DNA from: Streptomyces parvulus | GTDB taxonomy: Bacteria; Actinomycetota; Actinomycetes; Streptomycetales; Streptomycetaceae | Assembly: GCF_014648855.1 (NCBI RefSeq) | Contig: NZ_BMRX01000010.1 | Location: forward strand, 313,521-377,520 | DNA length: 64,000 nt | Direction of reading: 5' to 3' | Part shown: piece after piece, positions 1 through 8,102 of the stretch | How the letters are laid out: the number at the start of each line of letters is the position of its first letter | How positions within the stretch are numbered: the stretch's first letter is position 1 | Made by a program: the position numbers and the translations under genes | The notes under the pieces: generated by a model | Database searches by the model: none | What the model was told of the DNA's origin: nothing | Seen by the model: the letters and a program-made list of their open reading frames with translations, nothing else

Positions 1-10
1 GGGGGGGTGG

Positions 11-1018
11 TCAGGTGGTGCCGAGCGCGCTCGCGCGGGCCGCGCGGAAGGCCGCGGTCGGGTCCCGGTCCGGATAGGCCCAGGGGGCGGGCGTGACGTG
101 CTCGCCGATGCGGTGGAACAGGGCGGCGGCCTCGGCGCCCCGGCCCTCGCAGCACTTGGCGTGGGCGAGGAAGTTGAGGTCGATCAGCCGCCGGGGGTGG
201 CCGTCCTGCTCCCATTCGAGCCACCAGTCGAAGGCGGCCTTCATCACCAGCCGGGCGCGGCGCCCCACCCAGTGGCCGGCGGCCCGCGGGTCGGCGCTCT
301 CGTGCCCGGCCCGGGCCAGGACGCGGTAGCGCTCGGCGTGCGCGACGACCGGGAGGATGGCCAGCGGGGAGTCGGCGGGGGCCTGCTCGGCGGCCCAGTT
401 GGCGAAGTCGTACACCTCGTGCAGCGGGTCGGGGCCGGCGCCGCGTTCGGCGAGGCGGGCCACCATCAGGTGGTGGGCGTGGTGGTGGTCGGCGTAGCGC
501 ACCCGTACCTCGTCGAAGACCCGGACCACGTCCTCCTCCGCGCCCAGCGAGCGCTCCAGCAGGAGGAGCCCGAGCCAGGGTGTCGGGTCGCCGGGCACGA
601 GGGCGGCGGCGTCCCGGCAGGCCTCCCGGGCCCGCGGCGGCTTGTCCTTGCCCCGCAGGGCGCGCCGGACCAGGGCGAGCGCGAGCAGCACCGTCGCGTC
701 GGCGGAGTCGGGTTCGGCGAGCAGCCATTCGCGGGCCCAGGGGGCGCAGGAGGGCTCCTTGGCCAGGACGGTCATCCGGTGGCCCCGGCGGTCCCAGTCG
801 TCACCCGTGTGGACCAGCAGGGACCGGGCGGACTGCCAGCGCCCCTGGGCCAACGCCGCGCGCGCTGCCACGAGTTCGGCGTCGTCGAGGGCCTCGTCGA
901 AGGCCTGGGCCGCGCGTCTGCGGCCTCGGCCGAACGGAGGCGGGGGTGGGGACACCGCGGGAAACTTCCTCACGCGACGCGGGGGGTCGTCGTAGCCGGA
1001 CTGCCATGAATCGATCAC
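11..1018 (-). CDS. TPR-like conserved hypothetical protein
   Basis: About 335 residues, cytoplasmic, no signal peptide or membrane segment. The protein is rich in Ala, Leu and Arg and shows helix-turn-helix periodicity typical of tetratricopeptide-like repeats, for example around ACRDAAALVPGDPTPWLGL and in the C-terminal helices. I cannot assign a function; a scaffold or protein-interaction role would be an inference from the fold alone. The GTG at 1018 is chosen because a TTGACG at about 1051-1046 (minus strand) followed about 18 nt later by TTTGCT could be -35/-10 boxes placing transcription right at this start. A TTG at 1039 is the longer alternative. Neither has a convincing ribosome binding site. 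It is divergent from the transporter at 1211. Confidence 0.6.
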   Translation of the reverse strand: MIDSWQSGYDDPPRRVRKFPAVSPPPPPFGRGRRRAAQAFDEALDDAELVAARAALAQGRWQSARSLLVHTGDDWDRRGHRMTVLAKEPSCAPWAREWLLAEPDSADATVLLALALVRRALRGKDKPPRAREACRDAAALVPGDPTPWLGLLLLERSLGAEEDVVRVFDEVRVRYADHHHAHHLMVARLAERGAGPDPLHEVYDFANWAAEQAPADSPLAILPVVAHAERYRVLARAGHESADPRAAGHWVGRRARLVMKAAFDWWLEWEQDGHPRRLIDLNFLAHAKCCEGRGAEAAALFHRIGEHVTPAPWAYPDRDPTAAFRAARASALGTT

Positions 1019-1041
1019 GCACAGCAAACCGGCCGCCAATG

Positions 1042-1053
1042 CTTGACGTCAAG
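1042..1053. promoter_or_regulatory. Perfect 12-nt palindrome in divergent promoter region
   Basis: CTTGACGTCAAG reads the same on both strands and lies between the divergent TPR-like gene and DMT transporter. It overlaps the possible -35 element of the minus-strand gene, so it could be an operator. No regulator can be named. Confidence 0.35.
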
Positions 1054-1210
1054 AGGATTCCGTTCGTTACACGCGTCAACTGGGTTCCCACTGGCGGGAC
1101 TTGACTCCGACTCCACCCCGAATGCCCCACTCGCCCGGCGGCCGGGTCCCGCCGACAGTAGAGTCGGCCCCGACGCACCCGTGACCCGACTGACGATCGA
1201 GGTACGCAGC

Positions 1211-2104
1211 GTGTCGGTTCTGGTTCTGGTTCTCGCCGTGAGCGCCGCGTGCTGCCTGGGCTTCGGTTTCGTCCTTCAGCAGAACGCCGCGCAGCGCGCT
1301 CCGCTGGGCGACTTCCTCTCGCCCCGGCTGCTGCTCGACTTGGTCCGGGTGCCCCGCTGGCTGGCCGGCATGGGGCTGATGGTGGCCGGCATGGCGCTGG
1401 GCGCGGTGGCGCTGGGCGGCGGCGAACTCACCCTCGTCGAGCCCCTCCTGGCGACCAACCTCCTCTTCGCGCTCGCCCTGTCCCGGATCCAGACCCGGCA
1501 GCCGCTGGGCCCGCAGGGCTGGGCCGGGCTCGCGCTGCTCGCGGGCGGGGTGACGGCGTTCATCCTGGCGGGCGAGCCGCGCGGCGGCAGTGCGGTGACC
1601 GACCCGCTGCGGCACTGGCTGATCATCGGCGTGATGGTGGGCGCGGCCCTCGTGCTCACGGCGTGCGCCGGCCGCTCCCGGCTGACCTGGGGCCCGACGC
1701 TGCTGGCCCTGGCCGCCGGGCTGCTGTACGGGGTGCAGGACGCGCTGACGCGGGTGAGCGGGCGGCGCTTCTCCGCGGGCGGTGCGGCGGAACTGCTGAC
1801 CGGCTGGCAGCCCTACGCGGTCGTGGTCCTCGGGATCACCGGTCTGGTCCTGGTGCAGAGCGCCTTCGAGACGGCTCCGCTGCGCAGGTCGCTGCCCGCC
1901 CTGACGGCCGCCCAGCCGCTCGCCGGCATCGCCTGCGGGGTCGGATTCCTCGGCGACCGCCTGCGCACCGACGCCGGGTCGCTGGCGTGGGAGGCGGGCG
2001 GTCTGGCGTCGGTGGTGGCCGGCATCGTGCTGCTCGGGCTGCACCCGGCGATGCCGCAGGGCACCGGTGAGAGCGGGCGGGAGCGGGCCCTGCAGCGGCG
2101 CTGA
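1211..2104 (+). CDS. DMT-superfamily (EamA-like) membrane transporter
   Basis: About 297 residues, made almost entirely of hydrophobic helices (nine or ten), with the small-residue-rich helices typical of drug/metabolite transporters. The charged loop with QQNAAQRAPLG follows helix 1, and the protein ends in a charged cytoplasmic tail. Substrate unknown. The GTG at 1211 is chosen because GAGG lies at 1199-1202, 8 nt upstream, and because the upstream in-frame sequence is polar and Pro-rich, unlike a membrane protein. It sits alone between a divergent TPR-like gene and a co-directional Nudix gene 24 nt downstream. Confidence 0.8.
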   Translation: MSVLVLVLAVSAACCLGFGFVLQQNAAQRAPLGDFLSPRLLLDLVRVPRWLAGMGLMVAGMALGAVALGGGELTLVEPLLATNLLFALALSRIQTRQPLGPQGWAGLALLAGGVTAFILAGEPRGGSAVTDPLRHWLIIGVMVGAALVLTACAGRSRLTWGPTLLALAAGLLYGVQDALTRVSGRRFSAGGAAELLTGWQPYAVVVLGITGLVLVQSAFETAPLRRSLPALTAAQPLAGIACGVGFLGDRLRTDAGSLAWEAGGLASVVAGIVLLGLHPAMPQGTGESGRERALQRR

Positions 2105-2128
2105 CCGGCCGCTGCTTGGATGGCCGGT

Positions 2129-2665
2129 ATGAGCGCTGCTGACGAGATCCTCGACATCGTCGACGAGAACGACCGCGTGGTCGGACAGGTCCCGCGGGGC
2201 GAGGCCTACGCCCGCGGACTGCGCCACCGCTGCGTGTTCGTGTGGGCCAGGGACCCCGAGGGGCGCATCTTCGTGCACCGCCGCACCGCGACGAAGCTGG
2301 TGTTCCCCTCCCTGTACGACATGTTCGTCGGGGGCGTGGTGGGCGCGGGCGAGTCCTACGACGACGCGGCGCTGCGGGAGGCGGAGGAGGAACTGGGTGT
2401 CGCCGGGCTGCCGCGGCCGGACTTCCTCTTCAAGTTCCTGTACGACGACGGCGCCGGGCGCACCTGGTGGTCTGCGGTGTACGAGGTGCGCTGCGCGGGG
2501 CCGGTCGCGCCCCAGGAGGAGGAGGTGGCCTGGCACCGGTTCCTGCCGGAGGCGGAGCTGGATCGCCGGCTCGGGGAGTGGGAGTGGGTGCCGGACGGGT
2601 CGGCGGCGTACGCGCGACTGCGGGCCTGGCGGGGGTACGGGGGCGGGGCGGACGCGGCCCGATAG
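2129..2665 (+). CDS. Nudix hydrolase (YfcD / isopentenyl-isomerase-like)
   Basis: About 178 residues. A complete Nudix box (G x5 E x7 RE x2 EE x G) spans residues 69-91, with G69, E75, R83, E84, E87, E88 and G90 all present, so metal-dependent hydrolysis of a nucleoside-diphosphate-linked substrate is expected. The VHRRTATKLVFPSLYDMFVGG context resembles the YfcD branch, distantly like isopentenyl-diphosphate isomerase; the substrate is not known. The ATG at 2129 is preferred over that at 2120 because TTGGAT at 2116-2121 sits 7 nt before it like a -10 box and no Shine-Dalgarno is visible, suggesting a leaderless transcript. Confidence 0.88.
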   Translation: MSAADEILDIVDENDRVVGQVPRGEAYARGLRHRCVFVWARDPEGRIFVHRRTATKLVFPSLYDMFVGGVVGAGESYDDAALREAEEELGVAGLPRPDFLFKFLYDDGAGRTWWSAVYEVRCAGPVAPQEEEVAWHRFLPEAELDRRLGEWEWVPDGSAAYARLRAWRGYGGGADAAR

Positions 2666-2674
2666 GGTCCCCGG

Positions 2675-3067
2675 GTGATCGAATTCGTGCGGAACGTCCG
2701 GCTCTGGTTCGTGCCCGGGGAGGTCCGGGAGGAGGGGCGGACGCCCGACTACCGCTTCTCCCTGGCGAACGAGCGCACCTTCCTGGCCTGGCTGCGCACC
2801 GCGCTGGCGCTGATCGGCGGCGGCTTCGCGGTGGACCAGTTCCTGCCCGACCTCCGCGGGAGCTGGCGGGTCGGGCTCGCGCTCGCGCTGCTCGCCTCCG
2901 GGGTGCTGTGCTCGCTGCGCGCCGTGAACCACTGGGTGCGCTGCGAACGCGCGATGCGCCGCGGCGAGGACCTCCCCGCCTCCCGCTTCCCCGCCCTGCT
3001 CGGCCTGGTCGTCGCGGTCGTCGCCGTGGCGATGGTGGTCGTCGTCCTGGTCGACTGGGAGGGCTGA
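2675..3067 (+). CDS. YidH-type DUF202 membrane protein
   Basis: 130 residues with three predicted membrane helices. The diagnostic DUF202 segment FSLANERTFLAWLRTALALI is present near residues 27-46, preceded by a polar N-terminus. Function in the family is unknown. The GTG start at 2675 has no Shine-Dalgarno; TAGGGT at 2663-2668 lies 6 nt upstream and could be the -10 of a leaderless promoter. A second DUF202 gene begins 2 nt after its stop codon, so the two are almost certainly co-expressed and may form a heteromeric membrane complex. Confidence 0.85.
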   Translation: MIEFVRNVRLWFVPGEVREEGRTPDYRFSLANERTFLAWLRTALALIGGGFAVDQFLPDLRGSWRVGLALALLASGVLCSLRAVNHWVRCERAMRRGEDLPASRFPALLGLVVAVVAVAMVVVVLVDWEG

Positions 3068-3069
3068 GC

Positions 3070-3381
3070 GTGAGCACGGACCGCGATCCCGGGCTCCAGC
3101 CCGAGCGCACCCGGCTGGCCTGGCGCCGCACCACCCTCTCCGGCACCGTCGTCGCCGTGCTCGCCGCGAAGTCCGCGCTGCAGGACGGCGCCGGCCCCTC
3201 GTCCGTCCTCGCCGCCGCCCTCTGCTGCGCCCTCTGGCTGGCCTTCCTGTACATCGCCCACGGCCGCATCACCGGCCTCGCGGCGGCCCACCGCCCCCGG
3301 GCCCTCCCCCCGCCGCACGCCACCGCGGCGGCCCTGTGCACGGTCGCCGTCGCCGTGTGCGGCGCGTTCCTCGTGCTCTGA
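3070..3381 (+). CDS. Second small DUF202 membrane protein
   Basis: About 103 residues with three hydrophobic helices. The LQPERTRLAWRRTTLSGTV segment is the short-form DUF202 signature, matching the NERTFLAWLR core of the upstream gene. GTG at 3070 follows the upstream TGA by 2 nt, indicating translational coupling. Paired long and short DUF202 genes are common in actinobacteria, but their job is not established. Nothing suggests truncation: the three-helix length is normal for this form. Confidence 0.8.
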   Translation: MSTDRDPGLQPERTRLAWRRTTLSGTVVAVLAAKSALQDGAGPSSVLAAALCCALWLAFLYIAHGRITGLAAAHRPRALPPPHATAAALCTVAVAVCGAFLVL

Positions 3382-3437
3382 GCAGCCCCTGGCCGGACCC
3401 GTGGCGCCGATCACGTTGCGCCCGCCCACTGGACGGC

Positions 3438-3455
3438 ATACCGACCGGTCGGCAT
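3438..3455. promoter_or_regulatory. TetR-type operator upstream of phosphotransferase gene
   Basis: ATACCGACCGGTCGGCAT, an 18-nt inverted repeat with 8 of 9 pairs matched, centred between 3446 and 3447 and ending 39 nt before the ATG at 3495. ACCGACCG-type palindromes are typical TetR-family sites (PaaR-like). A related sequence lies upstream of the SDR operon at 8934-8951, and a near-identical copy lies at 31916-31933. Confidence 0.65.
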
Positions 3456-3494
3456 CATGAGTCGGGTACTGTTCACCTGCCGCAGGGAGCGACG

Positions 3495-4520
3495 ATGACC
3501 CCCGACCACCCGCCCGGACTCGACCTCGACCGGTTGCGCGTGCTGCTCGACCGCGAGCGGCCCGGCCTGGTCACCGGCGCGTTGTCCGGCCGGCTGATCG
3601 AGGGCGGACGGTCGAACCTCACCTACGCCGTCACCGACGGCACCGCCCGCTGGGTCGTCAGACGCCCCCCGCTCGGCCACGTCCTGGCCACCGCGCACGA
3701 CATGCGGCGGGAGCACCGCGTCATCAGCGCCCTGCACCCCACGAACGTGCCGGTGCCCCGCCCCCTGCTCCTGTGCGAGGACGAGGAGGTCCTGGGCGCG
3801 CCGTTCTACGTCATGGAGTTCGTCGAGGGCACCCCGTACCGCACGGCGGAGCAGCTCGCCCCCCTCGGGCCCGAGCGCACCCGCGCCGCCGTGCTGAACC
3901 TCGTCGACACCCTGGTCGAGCTGCACGCGGTGGACCCCGCGGCGGCCGGCCTCGGCGACTTCGGCCGCCCGGAGGGGTTCCTCGACCGCCAGCTGCGCCG
4001 CTGGGCCAAGCAGCTCGACGCCTCCCGCAACCGCGACCTGCCGGGCATCGACGAACTGCACGCCACGCTCGGCCGGGAGCTGCCCCGCTCCCCCGCCCCG
4101 ACCGTCGTGCACGGCGACTACCGGCTGGACAACGTCCTGATCGGCGGCGAGGACGACACGATCAACGCGATCCTCGACTGGGAGATGTCGACCCTCGGCG
4201 ACCCGCTCACCGACCTCGGCCTGCTGGTGATGTACAGCAGCCCGCTCGGCATGCCGGACTCCCCCGTCTCCACCACGGCCCAGGCCCCCGGCCACCCCGC
4301 CCCCGCCGAGCTGATCGAGCGGTACGCCGCGCGCTCGGGGCGCGACGTGTCCGCCGTCGCCTGGTACACGGCGTTCGCCTGGTTCAAGCTCGCCGTGATC
4401 CTGGAGGGCATCCACTACCGCTACACGCTGGGCCAGACGGTCGGCCGCGGCTTCGACCGCATCGGCGACCTCGTCCCCGTCTTCATCGAGCACGGCCTGA
4501 CCACCCTTCAGGAGGGCTGA
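3495..4520 (+). CDS. Acyl-CoA phosphotransferase (APH fold; LvaA / ACAD10-11 N-domain type)
   Basis: 341 residues with an aminoglycoside-phosphotransferase/choline-kinase fold. Visible motifs are the Brenner catalytic loop HGDYRLDN starting at H206 (catalytic D208) and the metal-binding DWEM at D228. An acyl-CoA dehydrogenase gene starts 6 nt downstream. This pair matches the two domains fused in eukaryotic ACAD10/ACAD11 and the separate P. putida LvaA/LvaC, where the kinase phosphorylates the 4-hydroxyl of a hydroxyacyl-CoA and the ACAD partner removes phosphate. I infer the same chemistry here rather than antibiotic resistance. The ATG at 3495 follows CAGGGAGCGACG, a reasonable ribosome binding site. 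No small LvaB-like gene is present between the two. Confidence 0.82.
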   Translation: MTPDHPPGLDLDRLRVLLDRERPGLVTGALSGRLIEGGRSNLTYAVTDGTARWVVRRPPLGHVLATAHDMRREHRVISALHPTNVPVPRPLLLCEDEEVLGAPFYVMEFVEGTPYRTAEQLAPLGPERTRAAVLNLVDTLVELHAVDPAAAGLGDFGRPEGFLDRQLRRWAKQLDASRNRDLPGIDELHATLGRELPRSPAPTVVHGDYRLDNVLIGGEDDTINAILDWEMSTLGDPLTDLGLLVMYSSPLGMPDSPVSTTAQAPGHPAPAELIERYAARSGRDVSAVAWYTAFAWFKLAVILEGIHYRYTLGQTVGRGFDRIGDLVPVFIEHGLTTLQEG

Positions 4521-4526
4521 CCCGCC

Positions 4527-5741
4527 ATGGACTTCGCGTTCGACGCACGCACCGAGGAACTCCGCGCCAGGCTGCTGGCCTTCATGGACGAGTACGTCCA
4601 CCCGGCCGAGCAGACGGCCCACGAGCAGCGCGCCCGCCTCGCCTCCCCGTGGGACACGCCGCAGGTGGTCGAGGACCTGAAGACCGAGGCCCGCCGCCAG
4701 GGCCTGTGGAACCTCTTCCTCCCCGACGCCGAGTACGGCGCGGGCCTGACCAACCTCCAGTACGCCCCGCTCGCCGAGATCACCGGCCGCAGCCCGCAGC
4801 TGGCGCCGACGGCGACGAACTGCGCGGCGCCGGACACCGGGAACATGGAGGTGCTGGCCCAGTTCGCCGACGAGGCGCAGAAGAAGCAGTGGCTCGAACC
4901 GCTGCTCGCCGGGGAGATCCGGTCCGCTTTCGCGATGACCGAGCCGGAGGTGGCCTCCTCGGACGCCACGAACATCACCACGCGCATCGAGCGCGAGGGC
5001 GACGAGTACGTGATCACGGGCCGCAAGTGGTACATCTCCGGGGCGATGAACCCGGACTGCAAGATCTTCATCGTGATGGGCAAGACGGACCCGGACGGCG
5101 CGGACATCCGCCGCCAGCAGTCCATGATCCTGGTCCCGCGCGACACACCGGGCGTCAGCGTCGACCGGGCGATGCAGGTCTTCGGCTACGAGGACCACTA
5201 CCACGGCGGCCACGCCGAGGTGACGTTCGACCACGCGCGCGTGCCGGTGGCGAACCTGATCGGCGCGGAGGGCGGCGGCTTCGCCATCGCGCAGGCCCGC
5301 CTGGGACCCGGCCGCATCCACCACTGCATGCGGCTGATCGGAATGGCCGAGCGGGCGATCGAGCTGATGTGCCGCCGCGCGGTCTCCCGCGACGCGTTCG
5401 GCAAGTCGCTGGCCCAGCAGGGCGTGGTGCACAACTGGATCGCCGACGCCCGCGTGACCGTCGAGCAGCTGCGGCTGCTGGTGCTCAAGACCGCCTGGCT
5501 GATGGACACCGTCGGCAACCGGGGCGCGCACACCGAGATCCAGGCCATCAAGATCGCGACGCCGCGCGCGGTGGTCGACATCATCGACCGGGCGATCCAG
5601 CTGCACGGCGCGGGCGGTGTGAGCCAGGACTTCCCGCTGGCCGAGCTGTACGCCGGGGCCCGGACGCTGATGATCGCCGACGGTCCGGACGAGGTGCACC
5701 AGCGCTCGCTGGCCCGCCGGGAGATCAAGCGGTACCTCTGA
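4527..5741 (+). CDS. Acyl-CoA dehydrogenase of ACAD10/11 (LvaC-like) type
   Basis: 404 residues, the normal ACAD length: an N-terminal helical domain, a middle beta domain (AMTEPEVASSDATN, then the RKWYISGAMNPDCKIF region) and a C-terminal four-helix flavin-binding domain ending in the conserved QLHGAGGVSQDFPLAELY and DEVHQRS blocks. FAD-dependent and cytoplasmic. It begins 6 nt after the phosphotransferase stop, so the two are one operon. The WYISGAMNPDCKIFIVMGKT block is, as I recall, typical of the branch that pairs with APH kinases. Likely role: processing of a 4-phosphoacyl-CoA to an enoyl-CoA. Simple short- or branched-chain acyl-CoA oxidation is the alternative. Confidence 0.85.
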   Translation: MDFAFDARTEELRARLLAFMDEYVHPAEQTAHEQRARLASPWDTPQVVEDLKTEARRQGLWNLFLPDAEYGAGLTNLQYAPLAEITGRSPQLAPTATNCAAPDTGNMEVLAQFADEAQKKQWLEPLLAGEIRSAFAMTEPEVASSDATNITTRIEREGDEYVITGRKWYISGAMNPDCKIFIVMGKTDPDGADIRRQQSMILVPRDTPGVSVDRAMQVFGYEDHYHGGHAEVTFDHARVPVANLIGAEGGGFAIAQARLGPGRIHHCMRLIGMAERAIELMCRRAVSRDAFGKSLAQQGVVHNWIADARVTVEQLRLLVLKTAWLMDTVGNRGAHTEIQAIKIATPRAVVDIIDRAIQLHGAGGVSQDFPLAELYAGARTLMIADGPDEVHQRSLARREIKRYL

Positions 5742-5765
5742 CCGCGGGACGCCACGGACGGGCGC

Positions 5766-5786
5766 GCCCCCGGGGGGACCGGGGGC
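5766..5786. terminator. Possible weak terminator between convergent genes
   Basis: GCCCCC at 5766-5771 and GGGGGC at 5781-5786 can form a 6-bp GC stem with a 9-nt loop. It lies in the 52-bp gap between the convergent acyl-CoA dehydrogenase and TetR genes. There is no T-run, as is usual in this genus. Confidence 0.3.
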
Positions 5787-5793
5787 CGTCACC

Positions 5794-6396
5794 TCACGGG
5801 CGCAGGGACCGCAGCAGCAGGTCGGCCAGGTGGTCGGCGACCTCCTGCGGGCCGAGCGGCCCGTCGGGGCGGTACCACGTGGACAGGTGGTGGACGGAAC
5901 CGAAGTGGTAGTCCACCACCAGGTCCGCCGGGGTCTCCTTGGTGAACACCCCGGCCCGCTGGCCCTCCTCGATCAGCGCGCGGAAGCGCTCGTGGTAGCG
6001 CCGCCGCTCGGCCCGCACCTGCTTGTTCTTCTCGGGGCTCAGCTGGTGCATCGAGCGGAAGAAGATCGACGCGTCGTCGAGGTTGTCGATGGTGGTGACC
6101 ACGACGTCGGCCGCCGCGTCCCGCACCCGCTTCTCGACCGGCTCGTCCGAGTCCGCGAAGGCGTCCAGGCGCTCCTGCTGGAGGCGCAGCACGCGCGCGT
6201 ACACCTCGTGCAGGAGGTCGTCCTTGGAGCCGAAGTAGTGGTACAGCGCTCCCTTGGTGACGCCGGCCGCCTCCACGATCTCCTGTACCGAGGTGCGGTC
6301 GTAGCCCTGCTCCGCGAAGAGCCGGGTGGCGGCGGCCAGGAGCCGCTGCGGCACCGGAGTGCCGTCCCCGTCCGTGGTCCTGGGCACTGCCGTCAC
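5794..6396 (-). CDS. TetR-family regulator of the phosphotransferase/ACAD/SDR/ligase module
   Basis: 200 residues. N-terminal TetR helix-turn-helix at about residues 16-62, with TSVQEIVEAAGVTKGALYHYFGSK in the recognition region; the C-terminal half is an all-helical ligand-binding and dimer domain. It is the last gene of a minus-strand operon (SDR, ligase, TetR), 26 nt after the ligase stop, and starts with GTG at 6396. Two related palindromes at 3438-3455 and 8934-8951 bracket the module, so it most simply represses both arms and itself, with an acyl-CoA as inducer. The DNA site and ligand are inferred from position. Confidence 0.85.
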   Translation of the reverse strand: MTAVPRTTDGDGTPVPQRLLAAATRLFAEQGYDRTSVQEIVEAAGVTKGALYHYFGSKDDLLHEVYARVLRLQQERLDAFADSDEPVEKRVRDAAADVVVTTIDNLDDASIFFRSMHQLSPEKNKQVRAERRRYHERFRALIEEGQRAGVFTKETPADLVVDYHFGSVHHLSTWYRPDGPLGPQEVADHLADLLLRSLRP

Positions 6397-6422
6397 CTGC
6401 CTTTCCGTTCAACTGTCCGTCT

Positions 6423-8102
6423 TCACTGTCCGTCGTCCTGCCTACGGGAACGCAGTTCCCGACGGAGGATCTTCCCACTCGCCGTCTTCGGCAGGTCGGG
6501 CAGGATCTCCACCTGACGCGGGTACTTGTAGGCGGCCAGTCTCTCCCTGCAGTACGAGGAGAACGCGTCCGGGGCGGTGTCGGCACCCGGACGGAGGCTG
6601 ATGTACGCCTTGACGGTCTCCCCCCGGTACCCGTCGGGCACGCCCACGACCGCGGCCTCGCGCACCGCCGGATGCGTGTAGAGCACGTCCTCGACCTCGC
6701 GCGGCCAGACCTTGAACCCGGAGGCGTTGATCATGTCCTTCTTGCGGTCGACGACGTAGAGCCAGCCCCGGGCGTCCATGAAGCCGATGTCCCCGGTACG
6801 CAGCTCGCCCCCGGGGAAGGTCTCGGCGGTGGCGTCCGGGCGCCGCCAGTAGCCGGGGACGACCTGCGGCCCGCTCACGACTATCTCGCCCTGCTCCCCG
6901 AACGGCACCTCGGCGCCCAGCTCGTCGACGATCCGGACGACGGTCTCGGGGCCGGGGGCGCCGACCGCGAGGGTCCCGGACACGGGGTCGACGGGCGCCT
7001 CCAGGTGCGGCGGGACCGAGGCGCACGGCGCGGTGCACTCGGTGAGCCCGTAGCCGTTGCGGATGTACGGCCCGAATCCCGCGCGGAACTTCTCCACCAG
7101 GGCCGGCGGCAGCGGGGCGCCGCCGGAGGAGATGACGGTGAAGGACGCGAAGTGCTCGCGGGTCGCGGACGGCCGGGCGGCCAGGGCCATGAAGGCGGTG
7201 GACGGGCCGACCATGTAGTGCGGGCGGTGCTCGGCGAAGGCGTCGAGCACGACGTCCGCCTCGAAGCGGTACGCCAGGACGAGCGTGCCCGAGCTGTTCA
7301 GGCAGGCGCCGAACTGGCAGACGATGCCGGTGATGTGGAAGAGCGGTGCCAGCGCGAAGTAGACCGGCGCCGCCGGCAGGCCGAGGCCGGTGCGCTGGCG
7401 TTCCGCGTTGTACATGATGTTGCGGTGGGTGTTGGTGGCGCCCTTGGGTGTGCCGCTGGTGCCCGAGGTGTAGCTGATGAGCGCAACGTCCTGTGGTGCG
7501 GGGTCGCGGTCGGCGGGCGCCGGGTGGCCGGCGCGGGCGGCCGCCGTGAGGTCGTCGGCGTCGGCGGCGTCGGCGGCGTCGGGCAGCCGCTCGAAGGAGA
7601 GCACGCGCGCGTCACCGCGGGTCTGGAAGTCCAGCTCGCACGCGGTGAGCACGATCCGCACCGGCGAGCCGGCCGCCGTCTCGCGCAGGTACGACTCCCA
7701 GGCCCGGTCCGAGCAGACCAGCGCGGCGGCCTCGGCGTCCCGCAGCACGTGGCCGGCCTCCCCCGACTTGTACATGGGGTTGACCGGCACCACGACCGCC
7801 CCCGCCTTCCAGGCGCCGAGGACGGCGAGCACGAAGTGCGGGGAGTTCTGCAGCACGACCGCCACCCGGTCGCCCCGCTCCAGGCCGCGCGCCGCGAGAT
7901 GCCCGGCGACCGAGTCGCTCAGCTCGTCCGCCTCGCGGTAGGTGAGGCGGCCGTCGAAGTAGGCGAGGAAGTCGCGGTCCGGAACGTCGGCGGCGACCCG
8001 GCGCAGGGCGTGCACCAGCGAGGCGTCCGGGCGCAGCGTCGCCTTCTGCGCGTCGGTCAGCAGGTCCAGCCAGGGCTTGTCGGCGTAGGACGGGACGGTC
8101 AC
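6423..8102 (-). CDS. AMP-forming acyl-CoA synthetase (LvaE-like role proposed)
   Basis: 559 residues, an ANL-superfamily ligase activating a carboxylic acid with ATP and CoA. Motifs in order: nucleotide-binding YTSGTSGTPKG, GYGLTE, the hinge region with DRKKDMINASGFKVWP, and a C-terminal PKTASGKILRREL containing the catalytic lysine. The GTG at 8102 overlaps the SDR stop codon in a GTGA arrangement, so translation is coupled. The AVVVPVNPMYKSGE region is like medium- and long-chain or aryl CoA ligases; the substrate cannot be read from sequence. In this context it would make the acyl-CoA that the SDR, kinase and dehydrogenase then process. Confidence 0.9.
   Translation of the reverse strand: MTVPSYADKPWLDLLTDAQKATLRPDASLVHALRRVAADVPDRDFLAYFDGRLTYREADELSDSVAGHLAARGLERGDRVAVVLQNSPHFVLAVLGAWKAGAVVVPVNPMYKSGEAGHVLRDAEAAALVCSDRAWESYLRETAAGSPVRIVLTACELDFQTRGDARVLSFERLPDAADAADADDLTAAARAGHPAPADRDPAPQDVALISYTSGTSGTPKGATNTHRNIMYNAERQRTGLGLPAAPVYFALAPLFHITGIVCQFGACLNSSGTLVLAYRFEADVVLDAFAEHRPHYMVGPSTAFMALAARPSATREHFASFTVISSGGAPLPPALVEKFRAGFGPYIRNGYGLTECTAPCASVPPHLEAPVDPVSGTLAVGAPGPETVVRIVDELGAEVPFGEQGEIVVSGPQVVPGYWRRPDATAETFPGGELRTGDIGFMDARGWLYVVDRKKDMINASGFKVWPREVEDVLYTHPAVREAAVVGVPDGYRGETVKAYISLRPGADTAPDAFSSYCRERLAAYKYPRQVEILPDLPKTASGKILRRELRSRRQDDGQ

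Noticed and set aside
98..1009. 303-residue + strand reading frame opposite the TPR-like gene
   Set aside because: Gly/Val/Ala-rich shadow of the minus-strand gene; no ribosome binding site and no family resemblance.
1076..2932. 618-codon minus-strand reading frame across transporter, Nudix and DUF202 genes
   Set aside because: Long because of the GC bias; composition (Arg, Gln, His, Pro) is that of an antisense frame and it covers three clear + genes.
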